Shown: positions 19,563-29,658 of the stretch, piece by piece
How positions within the stretch are numbered: the stretch's first letter is position 1
How the letters are laid out: each line of letters opens with the position of its first letter
NCBI GenBank assembly: GCA_024663395.1
Contig: JANFAH010000032.1
Span: forward strand, 434,001 to 498,000
Length of the DNA stretch: 64,000 nt
Origin: Pisolithus tinctorius
Taxonomy: Eukaryota; Basidiomycota; Agaricomycetes; Boletales; Pisolithaceae
Reading direction: 5' to 3'
Notes under the pieces: model-generated
Databases searched by the model: none
What the model was told of the DNA's origin: nothing
Seen by the model: only the letters and a program-made list of their open reading frames with translations
Made by a program: the position numbers and the translations under genes

Positions 19563-20316
19563 TGTGAGTACGAATATACTGTCAAGTCTGGGCCTACTCC
19601 GACCAACTCTGATGCTAAAGAAGGTCTAAAGAGTGGTTCAGAAGCAAGTCTGACATGAAAGAACAGAACTCCGACTAGCAGAGTGGTGGCAGGAACAAAG
19701 TCTGCTGAGACAAAGGTGGAGTGGAGTGAGGGCATTGGGTTTAGCTTGTGCACTACCCCCTTGCATGATCTCAGCCCTCATATTTCAGAGGGAAAGTACA
19801 GACAGAGAGAGTTGGAGGTAACTCTGACAGACAGAGGATGGAGACAGAAGGAGTAGGAACTAAGTTGATATTCATACTGAGGAATGGCAGAGTATGATAC
19901 ATGCTTTTATACTATTATGGAGGTACAGTAACCAGAACTGGAACTGACATACAGAGACTTGTAAAATTTCAAGTAAAACTTCCTGGACGACGAATGAAGG
20001 GTAGATGGAGGACATACAAACAGGTAACATAGAACATCCAGAAAAGGAAACAGTCCAGGTGCTGGACCATGCAGTGTGTGTGCTGCAGAGTACCTGACTG
20101 TGTGCTGTCAGGGAGAAGTCTGAAGGGTGGTCACATGACTGCTCAGAGGACAGTCCACCTGGTCCAGCAGGAGAGTAACACAAGTCTGACAGCAGTCGGA
20201 GCAGAGATGACTCATAACTGACAGAAGTCAGGTGGAGTTGGTGTGGAGTGAGTGAATGACCAGTGGAAGAGGGTGCAGAGTGAGTAAGGACTTAGAATGA
20301 ACACACAGTTATGACA
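19563..20316 (-). repeat. LTR of element C
   Basis: 754 bp; minus-strand ends TGTCATAACT...ACTCACA. The 14 bases just inside (19549-19562) match, at 13 of 14 positions in inverted sense, a segment within the LTR (19760-19773), a possible relic of self-priming. Confidence 0.65.
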
Positions 20317-21430
20317 CTCCCCTGAACTGTGCCAAACTGCCTCTCCATGTGCATAGTCATCAGCCCCAGCATCTGGCAGATCTGGGCTAGCTTAACCTCT
20401 TCATCATCCACCCTACTTTCCAGGACTCATATGCACTTGACCAAAGCCTTGCACATGGTTTGTTCAGCCAGAATTGTGACCAGCAGAGTTTTTTTGACTG
20501 GTGGATCCTCAATCTGGTTCAACATCTTGAAGTCACCTGTGTCATCCAACAAGCTTGTCACCTTTGCAGAGAAGCTGCCTTCAAACAAGTATTGGAACTC
20601 ATTGACAGGGGCTAGAGTGGATTTGATGGAAAAGCAAAGAGTGGGAGTGGCTGAGGGAAGAAAGAGTGGAGGAGGTTGAAGGTTTGGTGAGGGATTGCTG
20701 GGGGAGGGTGTTGGATCATTGGATGGTGATGTTGAGGGCATCAGTATGGGTTCCAGGTTCTGCAGAGGCCCTAGCTTGCAAGGTGGAATTTTCAGTGTCA
20801 GCCTTCCTGAAGGCACAGGGGCTGCAGACATCACCTTTGGTACCATCAGAGACTCAGTTCATTCATGTGATGGATCAGGGGTCTCCTCCCCAGTGTTGGA
20901 GTTCTTTTGCTGTAGATGGGCTTGGTATTTCTTCTTGATGAGCTGCTTGTATGTGGTACTCACCTTTCTGCCCACTCTGCAAGAGCATGTACTGTAAGTA
21001 GGTCTTCACCAAGAGCAACTGGCTTGAGGTAATCTTTTGGTCTCCATCATAATCAGCTGGAGTGCCCCAATCTTCAGTTCAGTATGTTTCCCAGCAGTGG
21101 GATTTGTGAGCTTTGATGGTTTAGACATTGTGTGCATCACAGGTGGGAGTGCAGAAGTAGGAGTGGGGGTGGTATGTATGATGGGAGTACTGAGAGACAT
21201 TACAGAGTGGGAGAAGACATTTGAGAGGATACCAGATGTACAGCCTCTATCTGGATGTTCTGGTTCATTTGACAAGCCAGTGGCTGTGTCAGGTTCTTGT
21301 TCATCTTCTGAGGAAGATTTGTAATGTATGGGTCACAATGGCACCCAATAACAGTTGTTTGTGGGGATTGTGGTGGTGCACTAGACAGTGACCATTCAAT
21401 GCAAAGGCAGTAGACTTGAACTTTTGTCAT
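20317..21430 (-). pseudogene. CpG-depleted coding remnants of unknown identity
   Basis: On the minus strand several coding-like blocks appear: 21275-21006 (Pro/Thr rich), 20846-20427 (a Pro-rich linker, then YLFEGSFSAKVTSLLDD), and a block running up to the C LTR (DDEEVKLAQICQMLGLMTMH). They are broken by stops and frame changes. I do not recognise the family. The last block ends in CAGGGGAG directly before the LTR, which could be a polypurine tract of a separate element sharing that LTR. Confidence 0.4.
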
Positions 21431-22827
21431 GCTAGACCTAAGTCTGGGTGTAGGTCAAGCTCAACACAGCCTAAAGGTTTCTGACTAGCAAAATAGCATA
21501 GTCAACCATGTAGATGACAGTGGATTTATCAATTGCTATTCTGAGCATCCCTGTTAGGGATCTGAGGGCAAAGTTCCAAGGAGCACTGCACATGATTGAG
21601 TAGCTCAAGTCTTGAGGCATCCACATGTAAAGAGCTAAATAGGTCATTGGTTGAACAATGACAACATGACACTACAGCAAGGCAGAACATATCACCAGTG
21701 ATGGGAGTAAGGAGCTGTCAGCTCAAGGAGAAGAAGGTAATGAAGTCTGACAGATCATACACAAGGTGAATGTTGGGTGAAATGAGGTAAATAGCAGGTG
21801 AAATGTAACATTGATCAGGATGTCTGGTTGGCCTATAGTATTCTGTAGCCAAACTTACAGTACAATTTAAATGGGAATGGGATCATATTGGGTGATTATG
21901 CCATTGAGTAGCTCAGGTACAAGTAAACACAAGTAAAATTAAAAATTAAAAAAAAAATTGTCTATCTCCCCTGCACTGCACCCACCTGTGCAATCAGGAA
22001 ATCCCTCTGTAATGGTGGTGTCCAAAGCTGGTTGAGAGTAAGGGGAACAACCCAGAGGGCTGTAAGAATGCCAATGACTGCCATAAATGCATCCTCCCCA
22101 ACATAAAACCAGTGGGCTAGAACCAATAAAATCAAGCTACAAGAATTGTCCATCAACCATAATGGTGATATTGGAAATGTGAGCCCACCTGGACAAACAA
22201 AACACAACTGGCAAGGCAAGGACATACAGAGAAAACCAGACTCTGGCTGGATTCAACTAATTTAACCATAAGAGCAAGTTAACCTTCAACCAATGGATAA
22301 CTTGCCTGTTTGCTAACAGGAACTGAAGGGATGGGCTGGATATACATTATTAATAGGCTGGCCATTGCACACTGTGAGCTCAGATGAAATGCACCACCAA
22401 ACCTTGAGGGGGTGGGATTCTTTGCCTGCAAGACCAAAACCAATAAATGTAAGGTCTGCCAACAAGACAGCAGTTGCCTGCCAGGGGTTGAGCAGCATGT
22501 AGATATTTTCAACCCTTGACTTACTGTGGCAGCAGTAACCATAACAATCTTCTCATAGTTCTCCCAAAACACTATGAGATTTTTCTGATAATCTCCATCT
22601 TGCATGCCAATGATGGAATAGTAGAGGATGCCAATGAAGCCAACCACACAGAGCCAGAGGGCTGGCCCCTTGGTATCTAGATGTGTATGAGCACCTGTTA
22701 CTAGAGGGAGAATGGTGACACACCTAGTGTCATGGAGCCAGGTTCAACCCTATGTCTTTCCATAACCTGGGTTCCTGGTGGATATGTTGCTGAGGCACCA
22801 GGAGGGATCCAGGTATCCAGAGATGAG
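21431..22827. other. CpG-depleted intergenic debris
   Basis: No intact gene. Around 21440-21610 the minus strand has a faint reverse-transcriptase-like string (STVIYMVDYAILL), too weak to call. 21935-21958 is A-rich. 21962-22650 on the minus strand holds hydrophobic, intron-like broken blocks (LCVVGFIGILYYSIIGMQDG; AFMAVIGILTALWVV), perhaps a dead membrane-protein gene; family not recognised. Confidence 0.35.
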
Positions 22828-22990
22828 TGTCAGCAAATAATTCAGACATGACATACCCATACTGCTTTGACCAGCTGCAGTCATTTCAGCATCTCCACTT
22901 GCACCTTGGGAGTAATCATGTTAAGCCTTGATGATAATTTGCTAGATGGGACATACCTTCTCCTGTGGTTTGGACATCCAGAGGCAACCC
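22828..22990. repeat. Diverged direct repeat outside the left end of the Harbinger element
   Basis: The segment (GTGTCAGCAAATAATT... to ...TTTGGACATCCAGAGG) has a related copy in the same orientation at 38617-38790, beyond the right end of the Harbinger element, with a partial third copy starting near 38811. Identity unknown. Confidence 0.55.
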
Positions 22991-23039
22991 ACCACTGGAT
23001 TCCCCTTCCCCTTGATAGCAATCACATTCAGCAGCATTA

Positions 23040-23110
23040 GAGCTTGTACGGAAAGCGCAGTTCACTTGCAGTTCAGAAACTTGTCGGATTGTTCTTGTTT
23101 GATGGGTGGC
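23040..23110 (+). repeat. Left terminal inverted repeat of F
   Basis: Pairs with 38472-38544. Several differences are CG versus TG/CA (acgg/atgg, agcgc/agtgc, gatggg/gacggg). Confidence 0.8.
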
Positions 23111-23164
23111 ACACAGATTCGGCATAAGGTCCGGCAGTATGTCGGAGATTGAACTCCTCCAAAG

Positions 23165-24202
23165 ATGCTGCCTGATCATCCCGATGTGCGCCGAGCACTA
23201 CTGCAGCATATTTTGACTGCCCTCCAGACACTCCTAGTCTTGTTGGCTGAACTGGTTGGCTCCAGTGTTCGCAAAGAGCCGATACCGTACCACACCTCCA
23301 AACTCTCTGGAGATATGTGGGTTCAAGAACTCCTAACTGGTCACCCTGATCGTATTCGCTGTGAACTTGGTATGTGCAAGGAGATTTTCGTTCAGCTCAT
23401 AGAGGAGCTGCAGGAGATTGGTCACAGCAACTCGAAATTTGTTACTCTGGAAGAACAGCTCGCGATTTTCCTCTACACATGTGTGACTGGCCTGATGGTC
23501 AGGCATGTTGGTGAGCGTTTTCAGTGGTCAAATGACACAATATCTCAGTGAGTTCAATACAAAATACGTGCGACAAATCAGATATTCATATTTTTTACAG
23601 GTACTTCAAGAAATTGCTCTTCGTATTTTCAGAACCCCCCTTTTATATTACCTATGTCCAGTTTCCGACTGGTGAAGCCATCCATCCGAAGATCTGACGC
23701 AACCCCAAATTTTGGCCATACTTTCGGAATGTGATTGGTGCGATAGATGGCTGCCACATTCCTGTATCCCCCCCTTCAATTATACGTTCCAACTATCGCA
23801 ACTGCAAGGGATTCCTCTCGCAAAACGGCCTGTTCATCTGCGATTTCGGTCTGAAGTTTGTTTATACGCTGACAGGGTGGGAAGGATCTGCGACGGACGC
23901 CCGTGTCTACGGTGACGCAACATCCACCGACCTCCACATCCCCAATGGAAAATATCTCCTCGCTGATGCCGGCTACCCCTCACGTCGAGAGTTGCTAGTC
24001 CCCTACCGGGGCATCCGGTATCATCTTGCAGAATGGGGCCGTGCTAACATGTGGTATGTTTTTTGTCTTGCTCACTGTTTTATTTATTTATTCATTTCCT
24101 CTCAGACCAGCAAATAAGGAGGAGCTTTTCAACTTGCGGCATGCGTCGGCACGAAATGTCATAGAACAAATCTTCGGCATCCTAAAGCGTCGCTTTTGAA
24201 TA
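23165..24202 (+). pseudogene. PIF/Harbinger DDE transposase, 5' part
   Basis: Exon 1 from ATG 23165 (MLPDHPDVRRALLQHIL...) has a helical N-terminal region (LSGDMWVQELL, LEEQLAIFLYTCVTGLMVRHVGERFQWS). The intron runs from gtgagt at about 23550 to the acceptor ttacag at 23600. Exon 2 holds the DDE_Tnp_4-type core: first Asp in GAIDGCHIP, second in LLADAGYPSRRELLVPYRG, and Glu in ARNVIEQIFGILKRRF after a short intron near 24050-24105. TGA stops at 23695-23697 and 24197-24199 stand where family members carry Arg; both fit CGA to TGA. Element D is inserted at 24202/24203, just after the DDE core. Transposase cuts and pastes F (family knowledge); this copy cannot be made. Confidence 0.85.
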
Positions 24203-24596
24203 TGTTACGATACGTACTCTTTTCCTTTCTTTTCTTTTCTTTTCGTCTTATCTAATCTTTTCATCTTATCCTATCTCTCGGACCCGACCCGGACCCCGGT
24301 CTGGACCTCGCCTCGTCTTTACCTTGCTTCCTCCTTCTAGTATGCTCCGCTCCACTGTGATATCATTATGACATCACTATGATGTCATGGACCTCATGTA
24401 TGCCTCACCGTTGCCTCATGTACTGTAGTATAAGTATCGTTGCTCAATCACCCAACTAGCTCTAAGCTAGTTCATTTGGGTCTTCGAGTCCTAAACTTGC
24501 CTGCTTCTAAGTCGTCTCCCTCTCCTTCTCTCCTCCTCTTGCTGTTGGTTCTTGGTGCGAGCCTACAACAAACCCTGTTGTTTAGGTCTCGTCACA
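24203..24596 (+). repeat. 5' LTR of element D
   Basis: 394 bp, TGTTACGATACG...CTCGTCACA. Differs from the 3' LTR at 7 positions, all CpG-type transitions. Contains a pyrimidine-rich start, a TATA box and the segment that matches the PBS. Confidence 0.95.
24429..24474 (+). promoter_or_regulatory. TATA box and predicted RNA start of element D
   Basis: TATAAG at 24429-24434. About 35 bases on, at 24464-24474, is AAGCTAGTTCA, the exact reverse complement of the PBS. If transcription starts at about 24464, the first 11 bases of the RNA can pair with the PBS. Confidence 0.6.
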
Positions 24597-24598
24597 CT

Positions 24599-24609
24599 TG
24601 AACTAGCTT
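24599..24609 (+). promoter_or_regulatory. Self-priming PBS of element D
   Basis: TGAACTAGCTT, two bases after the 5' LTR. It is not a TGG tRNA site but is perfectly complementary over 11 bases to 24464-24474. This is the arrangement known from Tf1 and sushi-type chromoviruses, in which the RNA 5' end primes minus-strand DNA. Confidence 0.65.
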
Positions 24610-24902
24610 CTTATCATTGTACCTTCGCACTGCCGTCACCATTCCTCGCTTCCTTCGCAAAGGCTCATGGGTGTACTCGCCAAGTCCCCCAGCCTCTGAA
24701 CCCGACCCAAACCTCTTCATCCCGTACATCCCCGAACGACATTCGTTCACCCCACTTTTCGATCACAACCTCTACCCCCTTCCACCTCCACCCTCCTACC
24801 CTTTTTCCATTGAATCCGTCTTCCCCTGTTCACCCCCTGCTGAACCACAGCAACCTCGTTACAACCTCCGCCCCCGTCACACACTAAAACGACCAGATCG
24901 CT

Positions 24903-25961
24903 ATGGAAGGCATTCACGACCAGCTTACCGAGCTCCGCGACACTCTCGACGCTCTTCAAGACGAAAACTACAGACTAAGCAACGAGCTAAGAGATGCTCA
25001 AGGAACGATCGCGACCATTGAGGGTCAGCGAAATCAGTGGAACGCCCTCCCTGCCAATGTCATTCAGAGGAGGATTGAAGTAATGGCCGACCCAGGACAG
25101 TACGCTGGAGATCGTGCCAAGTTTTCAGAGTGGTGGGTCAAGATGAAGGTATGGGTCGCGCAGAATAGGACCGCCCTACCGACTGCCCAAGATAAGTGTA
25201 CTGTGGTATGGTCCCGCATGACAGGGCCTGTAGCTGGAAGATTCGCTCAGGCCAAGTTCTCCCTCGCCATCATCACTGGAGTATGGCCTGATATGGCCAA
25301 GATGATCGAGGATATCGATAGGTTCTTCGCCCCTCAAACGGATGTTGAGTGGGCAAAAGCACAGATGCGCACGATGCGCCAAGGGAACTCTCGGTACGAG
25401 GAATTCTACGTGAAGTTTGAGTCCCTAAAGGTCCAGGGACATGTTACTGATGAGACTGCCGGCTTCTTGCTGGAAAATGCCGTTCACCCCGCCATCGTAA
25501 AAGAGGCCCTAAGGAGGGGATATACTCAGGGCAACTATCTTCAGATGACCATCGCCTTCCGAGAAGCCGCCCTGGCCAGGGACCGCTTCAAACTTCTATA
25601 CAATCACTATCCCGATGAACCCGCTCCCCGCTCTTCTTATAATCACCCCTCATACACCCCTCGCTTTACTCCTACTGGTACCCAACCCGGTCGTGGCACC
25701 CCCATGGAGATAGGCACTGCTCGTTTCCCTCCTCGCCCCGTTCCCTCTCATATCAAGTGCTTCGACTGTCAAGGGAATCACTACAAACGTGATTGCCCTC
25801 GTGCTAAAGGAAAGGGCCCTGTTAGGCCCAGCATACAGGAGGTTACACAAGAAGCACAGGAGTCCGCTCTTCATCAAATGTCGTTTGAAGAGATGCAAGC
25901 CTTCTTCTACGACAAACAAATCAACGAGATGAAGAGCCAGGGAAAAGAGTTCGGCCAGTAG
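24903..25961 (+). CDS. gag: Element D gag
   Basis: 352 codons. The N-terminus is a coiled coil (LRDTLDALQDENYRLSNELR), followed by a capsid-like region (FSEWWVKMKVWVAQN, YEEFYVKFESLKVQGH) and a Pro/Arg-rich linker. The zinc knuckle CFDCQGNHYKRDC has CX2CX3HX4C spacing, one residue shorter than the usual CX2CX4HX4C. Stop TAG at 25959-25961. An overlapping Pro-rich frame (24617-25021) starts just after the PBS; it may be a leader ORF or chance. Gag builds the particle. Confidence 0.88.
   Translation: MEGIHDQLTELRDTLDALQDENYRLSNELRDAQGTIATIEGQRNQWNALPANVIQRRIEVMADPGQYAGDRAKFSEWWVKMKVWVAQNRTALPTAQDKCTVVWSRMTGPVAGRFAQAKFSLAIITGVWPDMAKMIEDIDRFFAPQTDVEWAKAQMRTMRQGNSRYEEFYVKFESLKVQGHVTDETAGFLLENAVHPAIVKEALRRGYTQGNYLQMTIAFREAALARDRFKLLYNHYPDEPAPRSSYNHPSYTPRFTPTGTQPGRGTPMEIGTARFPPRPVPSHIKCFDCQGNHYKRDCPRAKGKGPVRPSIQEVTQEAQESALHQMSFEEMQAFFYDKQINEMKSQGKEFGQ
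25940..25946 (+). promoter_or_regulatory. -1 ribosomal frameshift site of element D
   Basis: Gag codons CAG GGA AAA GAG contain the in-frame slippery heptamer G GGA AAA, 12 bases before the TAG. The -1 frame is open from here into the protease (...EDRVSTGYVYNKF...). Confidence 0.65.
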
Positions 25962-28900
25962 AGGATCGGGTCTCCACTGGCTACGTATATAATAAGTTTT
26001 CGGTCTTAGGCATTGACAATCTCTCTACCAAGCAGGATATATTTAACTCAGAGACTACTGTACCATCTGAAGAGGCAACCCTAGTGGGCGCGGCCGCGGA
26101 TGTAAAACTACCGGTGCTTAATTCCTTTTGCGATAAAAATAAAAATACGCCTATCCAGAAAACAAAAGAAACCCCGAAAGTAAGAACGGTAGATCCAAAG
26201 GCAGAGTTGGAGTTAGAGGTGGTGTTGGAAGGACGAGAAAAGAAATGGAGCGTAAAAGCGTTGGTGGATTCAGGAGCCAATGACACCTTCTTGGACAAGA
26301 AATGGGCCAACGAAAATAACGTCCCTCTGATCAAGCTTGGCCGACCCGTCGCCGTCCTTAACATCGATGGCACTCCTAATGTCGCAGGAAACATCACACA
26401 TGTTGCCTCCCTCATCATGAACTACCAAGGACACCGAGAGTCTGTCTGGGCTCAGGTCACTACGCTCGGTACCCACCCCCTCATACTCGGTTACACCTGG
26501 CTACGAAAACACAATCCAGAGGTGTGCTGGGAAACCAAGCAGGTGAAACTGTCCCGGTGTCCTCGCAAGTGTCATGATCTCGCCCCGAAAACAAGGGCAG
26601 AAAGGATAGCTGAAGAACAAGAGGCACAGGACATGGAGTACCTCTATCCAAAACTCCGTTCCACCAGAGTTCAAGCCGGCACTACTGAAGAACTTGTCCC
26701 GAGGGAGTATCACCAGTATCTAAAGGTCTTCTCAAAGGAAGAGTCAGAAAGGATGCCACTTCGCAAACCCTGGGATCATGCCATCGACCTTAAAGAAACC
26801 TTCACTCCCAAACGTGGTCGTCTCATCCCACTCTCTGTAGAAGAACAGAAGGAGGTGTCTGATTTCCTTGAAGATCAGCTACGAAAAGGATATATCCATC
26901 CCTCGAAGTCACCACAAACCTCTCCGGTGTTCTTCGTTCCAAAGAAAGATGGGAAGAAATGTATGGTTCAGGATTACCGCTACCTCAACGAACATACAGT
27001 GAAGAATGCATACCCTCTCCCCCTCATTTCTCAGCTCGTTGACAAGCTCAAGGGCTGTAAACTCTTCACTAAAATGGATCTCCGGTGGGAATACAACAAC
27101 GTCCGTGTCAAGGAAGGAGACGAATGGAAAGCTGCCTTTGTTACTCACAAAGGCGCTTATGAACCGCTGGTCATGTACTTTGGCCTCTGCAACTCGCCGT
27201 CCACCTTCCAAAACATGATGAACGACATCTTCGGTGACATGGAGGACGTCCTTGTGGTCTATATCGACGACCTGATGATCTTCACCAAGATGGATGACGA
27301 GAAGGAGCATGACAGGATAGTCCTGGAGGTGTTAAGAAGGCTACAGGAGAACGACCTGTTTGTCAAACCGGAAAAGTGCTTCTTCAAACAGAAGCAGGTG
27401 GAGTTCTTGGGCATGGTGGTTGGAACTGAAGGGGTCAGCATGGACGAAAGTAAGGTCAAGGCCATAACCGAATGGCCGGTCCCCACGAAGGTTCGCTCAG
27501 TACGGGCCTTCTTGGGCTTGGCAAACTTTTACCGGTGCTTCATCAAGGACTTCGCCCAAATCGCTCGTCTGCTCAATGACCTCACAAGAAAGGATCAACT
27601 CTGGACCTGGGGGTCTCGAGAACAACAAGCCTTCGACACTTTAAAACTCGCCTTCACCACCGCCCCTGTTCTTGCATTCCCAGATCAAGACAGGGAGTTC
27701 CATCTAGAAACCGACGCCTTGGACTTCGCCACCGGTGCTGTCCTCTCCGTGAAATGTGAAGATAACCTCTGGCGACCTGTCGCCTTCTACTCCCATTCCA
27801 TGTCCCCTCCCGAACGAAGTTGTCAGGTCTTTGGCAAGGAGATGTTGGCCATAATTCGTGCCCTGGAAACGTGGTGACACTATCTCGAGGCCACCCCTTA
27901 TCAGTTTGAGATCTGGACAGATCATGCAAATCTCCAGTATTTCATGAAAGCGCAAAACCTGGACCGTCGCCAGGCACGCTGGGCTCAATACCTCTCTCGC
28001 TTCAACTATAAGCTGGTGTATAAGCCCGGGTCTTTAATGGCTAAGGCTGACGCCCTTTCTAGAAGGGAGGATCACGAGCTGAAAGGGTCAGATAATCAGG
28101 GGGTCACGATGCTGGACCCCTCTAGAGTGGCAGCTACCCTGATGGTGGGAGAGGATGTTGATCTCGTTCTTGCTCTGAAATCCGCCTCCTCGGTAACTCC
28201 GCAACCGGAAGGGTCTGTCCTTAAAGAGGGACTGTACATCTGCCAGGAGAAGGTCTATGTTCCGCCCGCTGTCAGGATTCACTGTCTTGAAAAACACCAC
28301 GACACCCCGTTTGCAGGACACCCTGGATGGAAGAAAACTCTGGAACTCGTCTCCTGCAGTTATGTTTGGCCTGGGATGACCGCCACTGTTAAGGACTACG
28401 TCTCGGCGTGTCACTGCTGCCAAATGGCTAAGAGTTCTAGGGTCCCTCCTGCAGGGAAACTCCTTCCGAATCCCGTCCCAGAGCGACCTTGGACTGACAT
28501 CTCGGTTGACTTCATGGAGCTACCAGAGGCACAGGGCTTTGACAACGTCATGGTGGTGGTAGATAGGTTTTCGAAGGAGGTGGTCTTTGCCCCCACTACC
28601 AAGGAGGTTTCCTCGCTTCAAACTGCGGAACTCTTTCGGGATCATGTGTGGACCCAGCACGGGTTACCCTCCTCTGTCATCTCGGATCGGGGCCCCCAGT
28701 TTGCCAGCACTTTCACCACTGAGCTTTGCAAAATGCTTGGGGTCAAACCCAGGCTCTCCACCGCCTTCCATCCTCAGACAGATGGCCAGACAGAACGCCT
28801 TAACCAGGACCTGCAGCAGTATCTCCACCTCTTTGTCAACGACCGACAGGACTGTTGGCCTTCTTGGCTTAAGGTTGCCCAGTTCTCCTATAACAACAAG

Positions 28901-29647
28901 CGACAGGAGTCTACTGGCAAAAGCCCCTTCTCGGTTACTCGTTCCTACACTCCCAGGATGGGTGTGGAACCCTTCCTTTCCAAGGCAGAGGCAGCTACAG
29001 ATCACGCTGTTGACCTCGCTAAGGTTTTGGAGGACACAAAGAAGGCTTTGGACAAAGCTGCAGAGCAAATGAAGGTGTTTGCAGATGCGTCTTGCTCTGA
29101 CGCCCCTTCTTACTCGGTTGGTGACATGGTTTGGCTAGAGACCTCCCGCATCTCCCTCTCTGGTCACCCCTCCAGGAAACTCACGGAACGCTGGATTGGC
29201 CCCTACAAGGTTGTTTCGTTAAAACCTAATGCGGTGGAGTTGAAACTCCCAAAGACCCTCAAGATCCACCTGGTTGTTAACGTTTCTCAGGTCAAACCGT
29301 ACAAGGGCCCTTTGGAGGGACAGACTGTCACCCGTCCAGGACCAGTGGTGGGACATGAAGGCGATGAGGAGTTCGAGGTGGATTACATCGCTGATTCTCG
29401 CCTAAAAAGGAACAGGCTTGAGTACCTCGTCCATTGGAAGGGGTATCATGATGAGGATCGCACTTGGGAACCTCAGTCCGCTTTGCAGTCTGCCCCTGGT
29501 GCTGTCAAAGACTTCCATCGCCGTAACCCTTCTGCTCCTCGAAAGCTCTGTGGCATGGATTCCTCCCTCTTTTCCTCCCTCTTCAAACCCTTGGAAAACT
29601 TCACTGACACCATCCCTACCTTTAATCGCCTGGAAGTCGATTTCTAA
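25946..29647 (+). pseudogene. pol: Element D pol with one in-frame stop
   Basis: The frame runs from the frameshift site to TAA 29645-29647. Protease with intact LVDSGANDTFLD; RT with FFVPKKDGKKC, FGLCNSPSTFQ and an intact VVYIDDLMIF; RNase H (ETDALDFATGAVLS, CQVFGKEMLAII); H2C2 integrase finger (HDTPFAGHPGW...CHCCQ); DDE residues in SVDFMEL, SDRGPQF and TERLNQDL; a GPY-like region (ERWIGPYKVV); and a chromodomain (EFEVDYIADSRL...EYLVHWKGYHDEDRTWEP). The only defect seen is TGA at 27875-27877, where related elements have Trp (WWHYLE). One G to A change explains it. Chromodomains steer integration to heterochromatin in this group (family knowledge). Confidence 0.92.
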
Positions 29648-29658
29648 GGAGGGGATAG

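Larger units (their letters stand above)
16128..20316 (-). mobile_element. Decayed Ty3/gypsy element C, CpG-depleted relative of A
   Basis: Minus strand: LTR (19563-20316), gag remnants (about 19430-18235), then protease, RT and RNase H remnants down to 16128, where it is cut by the LTR of A. The integrase half is missing here. Domain order and many residues follow A, but the DNA is strikingly poor in CG dinucleotides and carries many stops of the CGA to TGA kind, signs of long exposure to deamination. Confidence 0.85.

Noticed and set aside
15525..20316. One element with LTRs 15525-16127 and 19563-20316
   Set aside because: The two LTRs differ in length (603 versus 754 bp) and in most internal bases; an LTR pair should be nearly equal. 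They belong to two related elements.
21440..21610. Reverse transcriptase remnant with a YMVDY box
   Set aside because: Only one short string resembles RT; neighbouring motifs are absent in the decayed sequence.
24203..24596. CRISPR-like or tandem array in the pyrimidine-rich TTTTC repeats of the D LTR
   Set aside because: It is a short simple-sequence tract inside an LTR of a eukaryotic retroelement; no spacers or spaced repeats exist.
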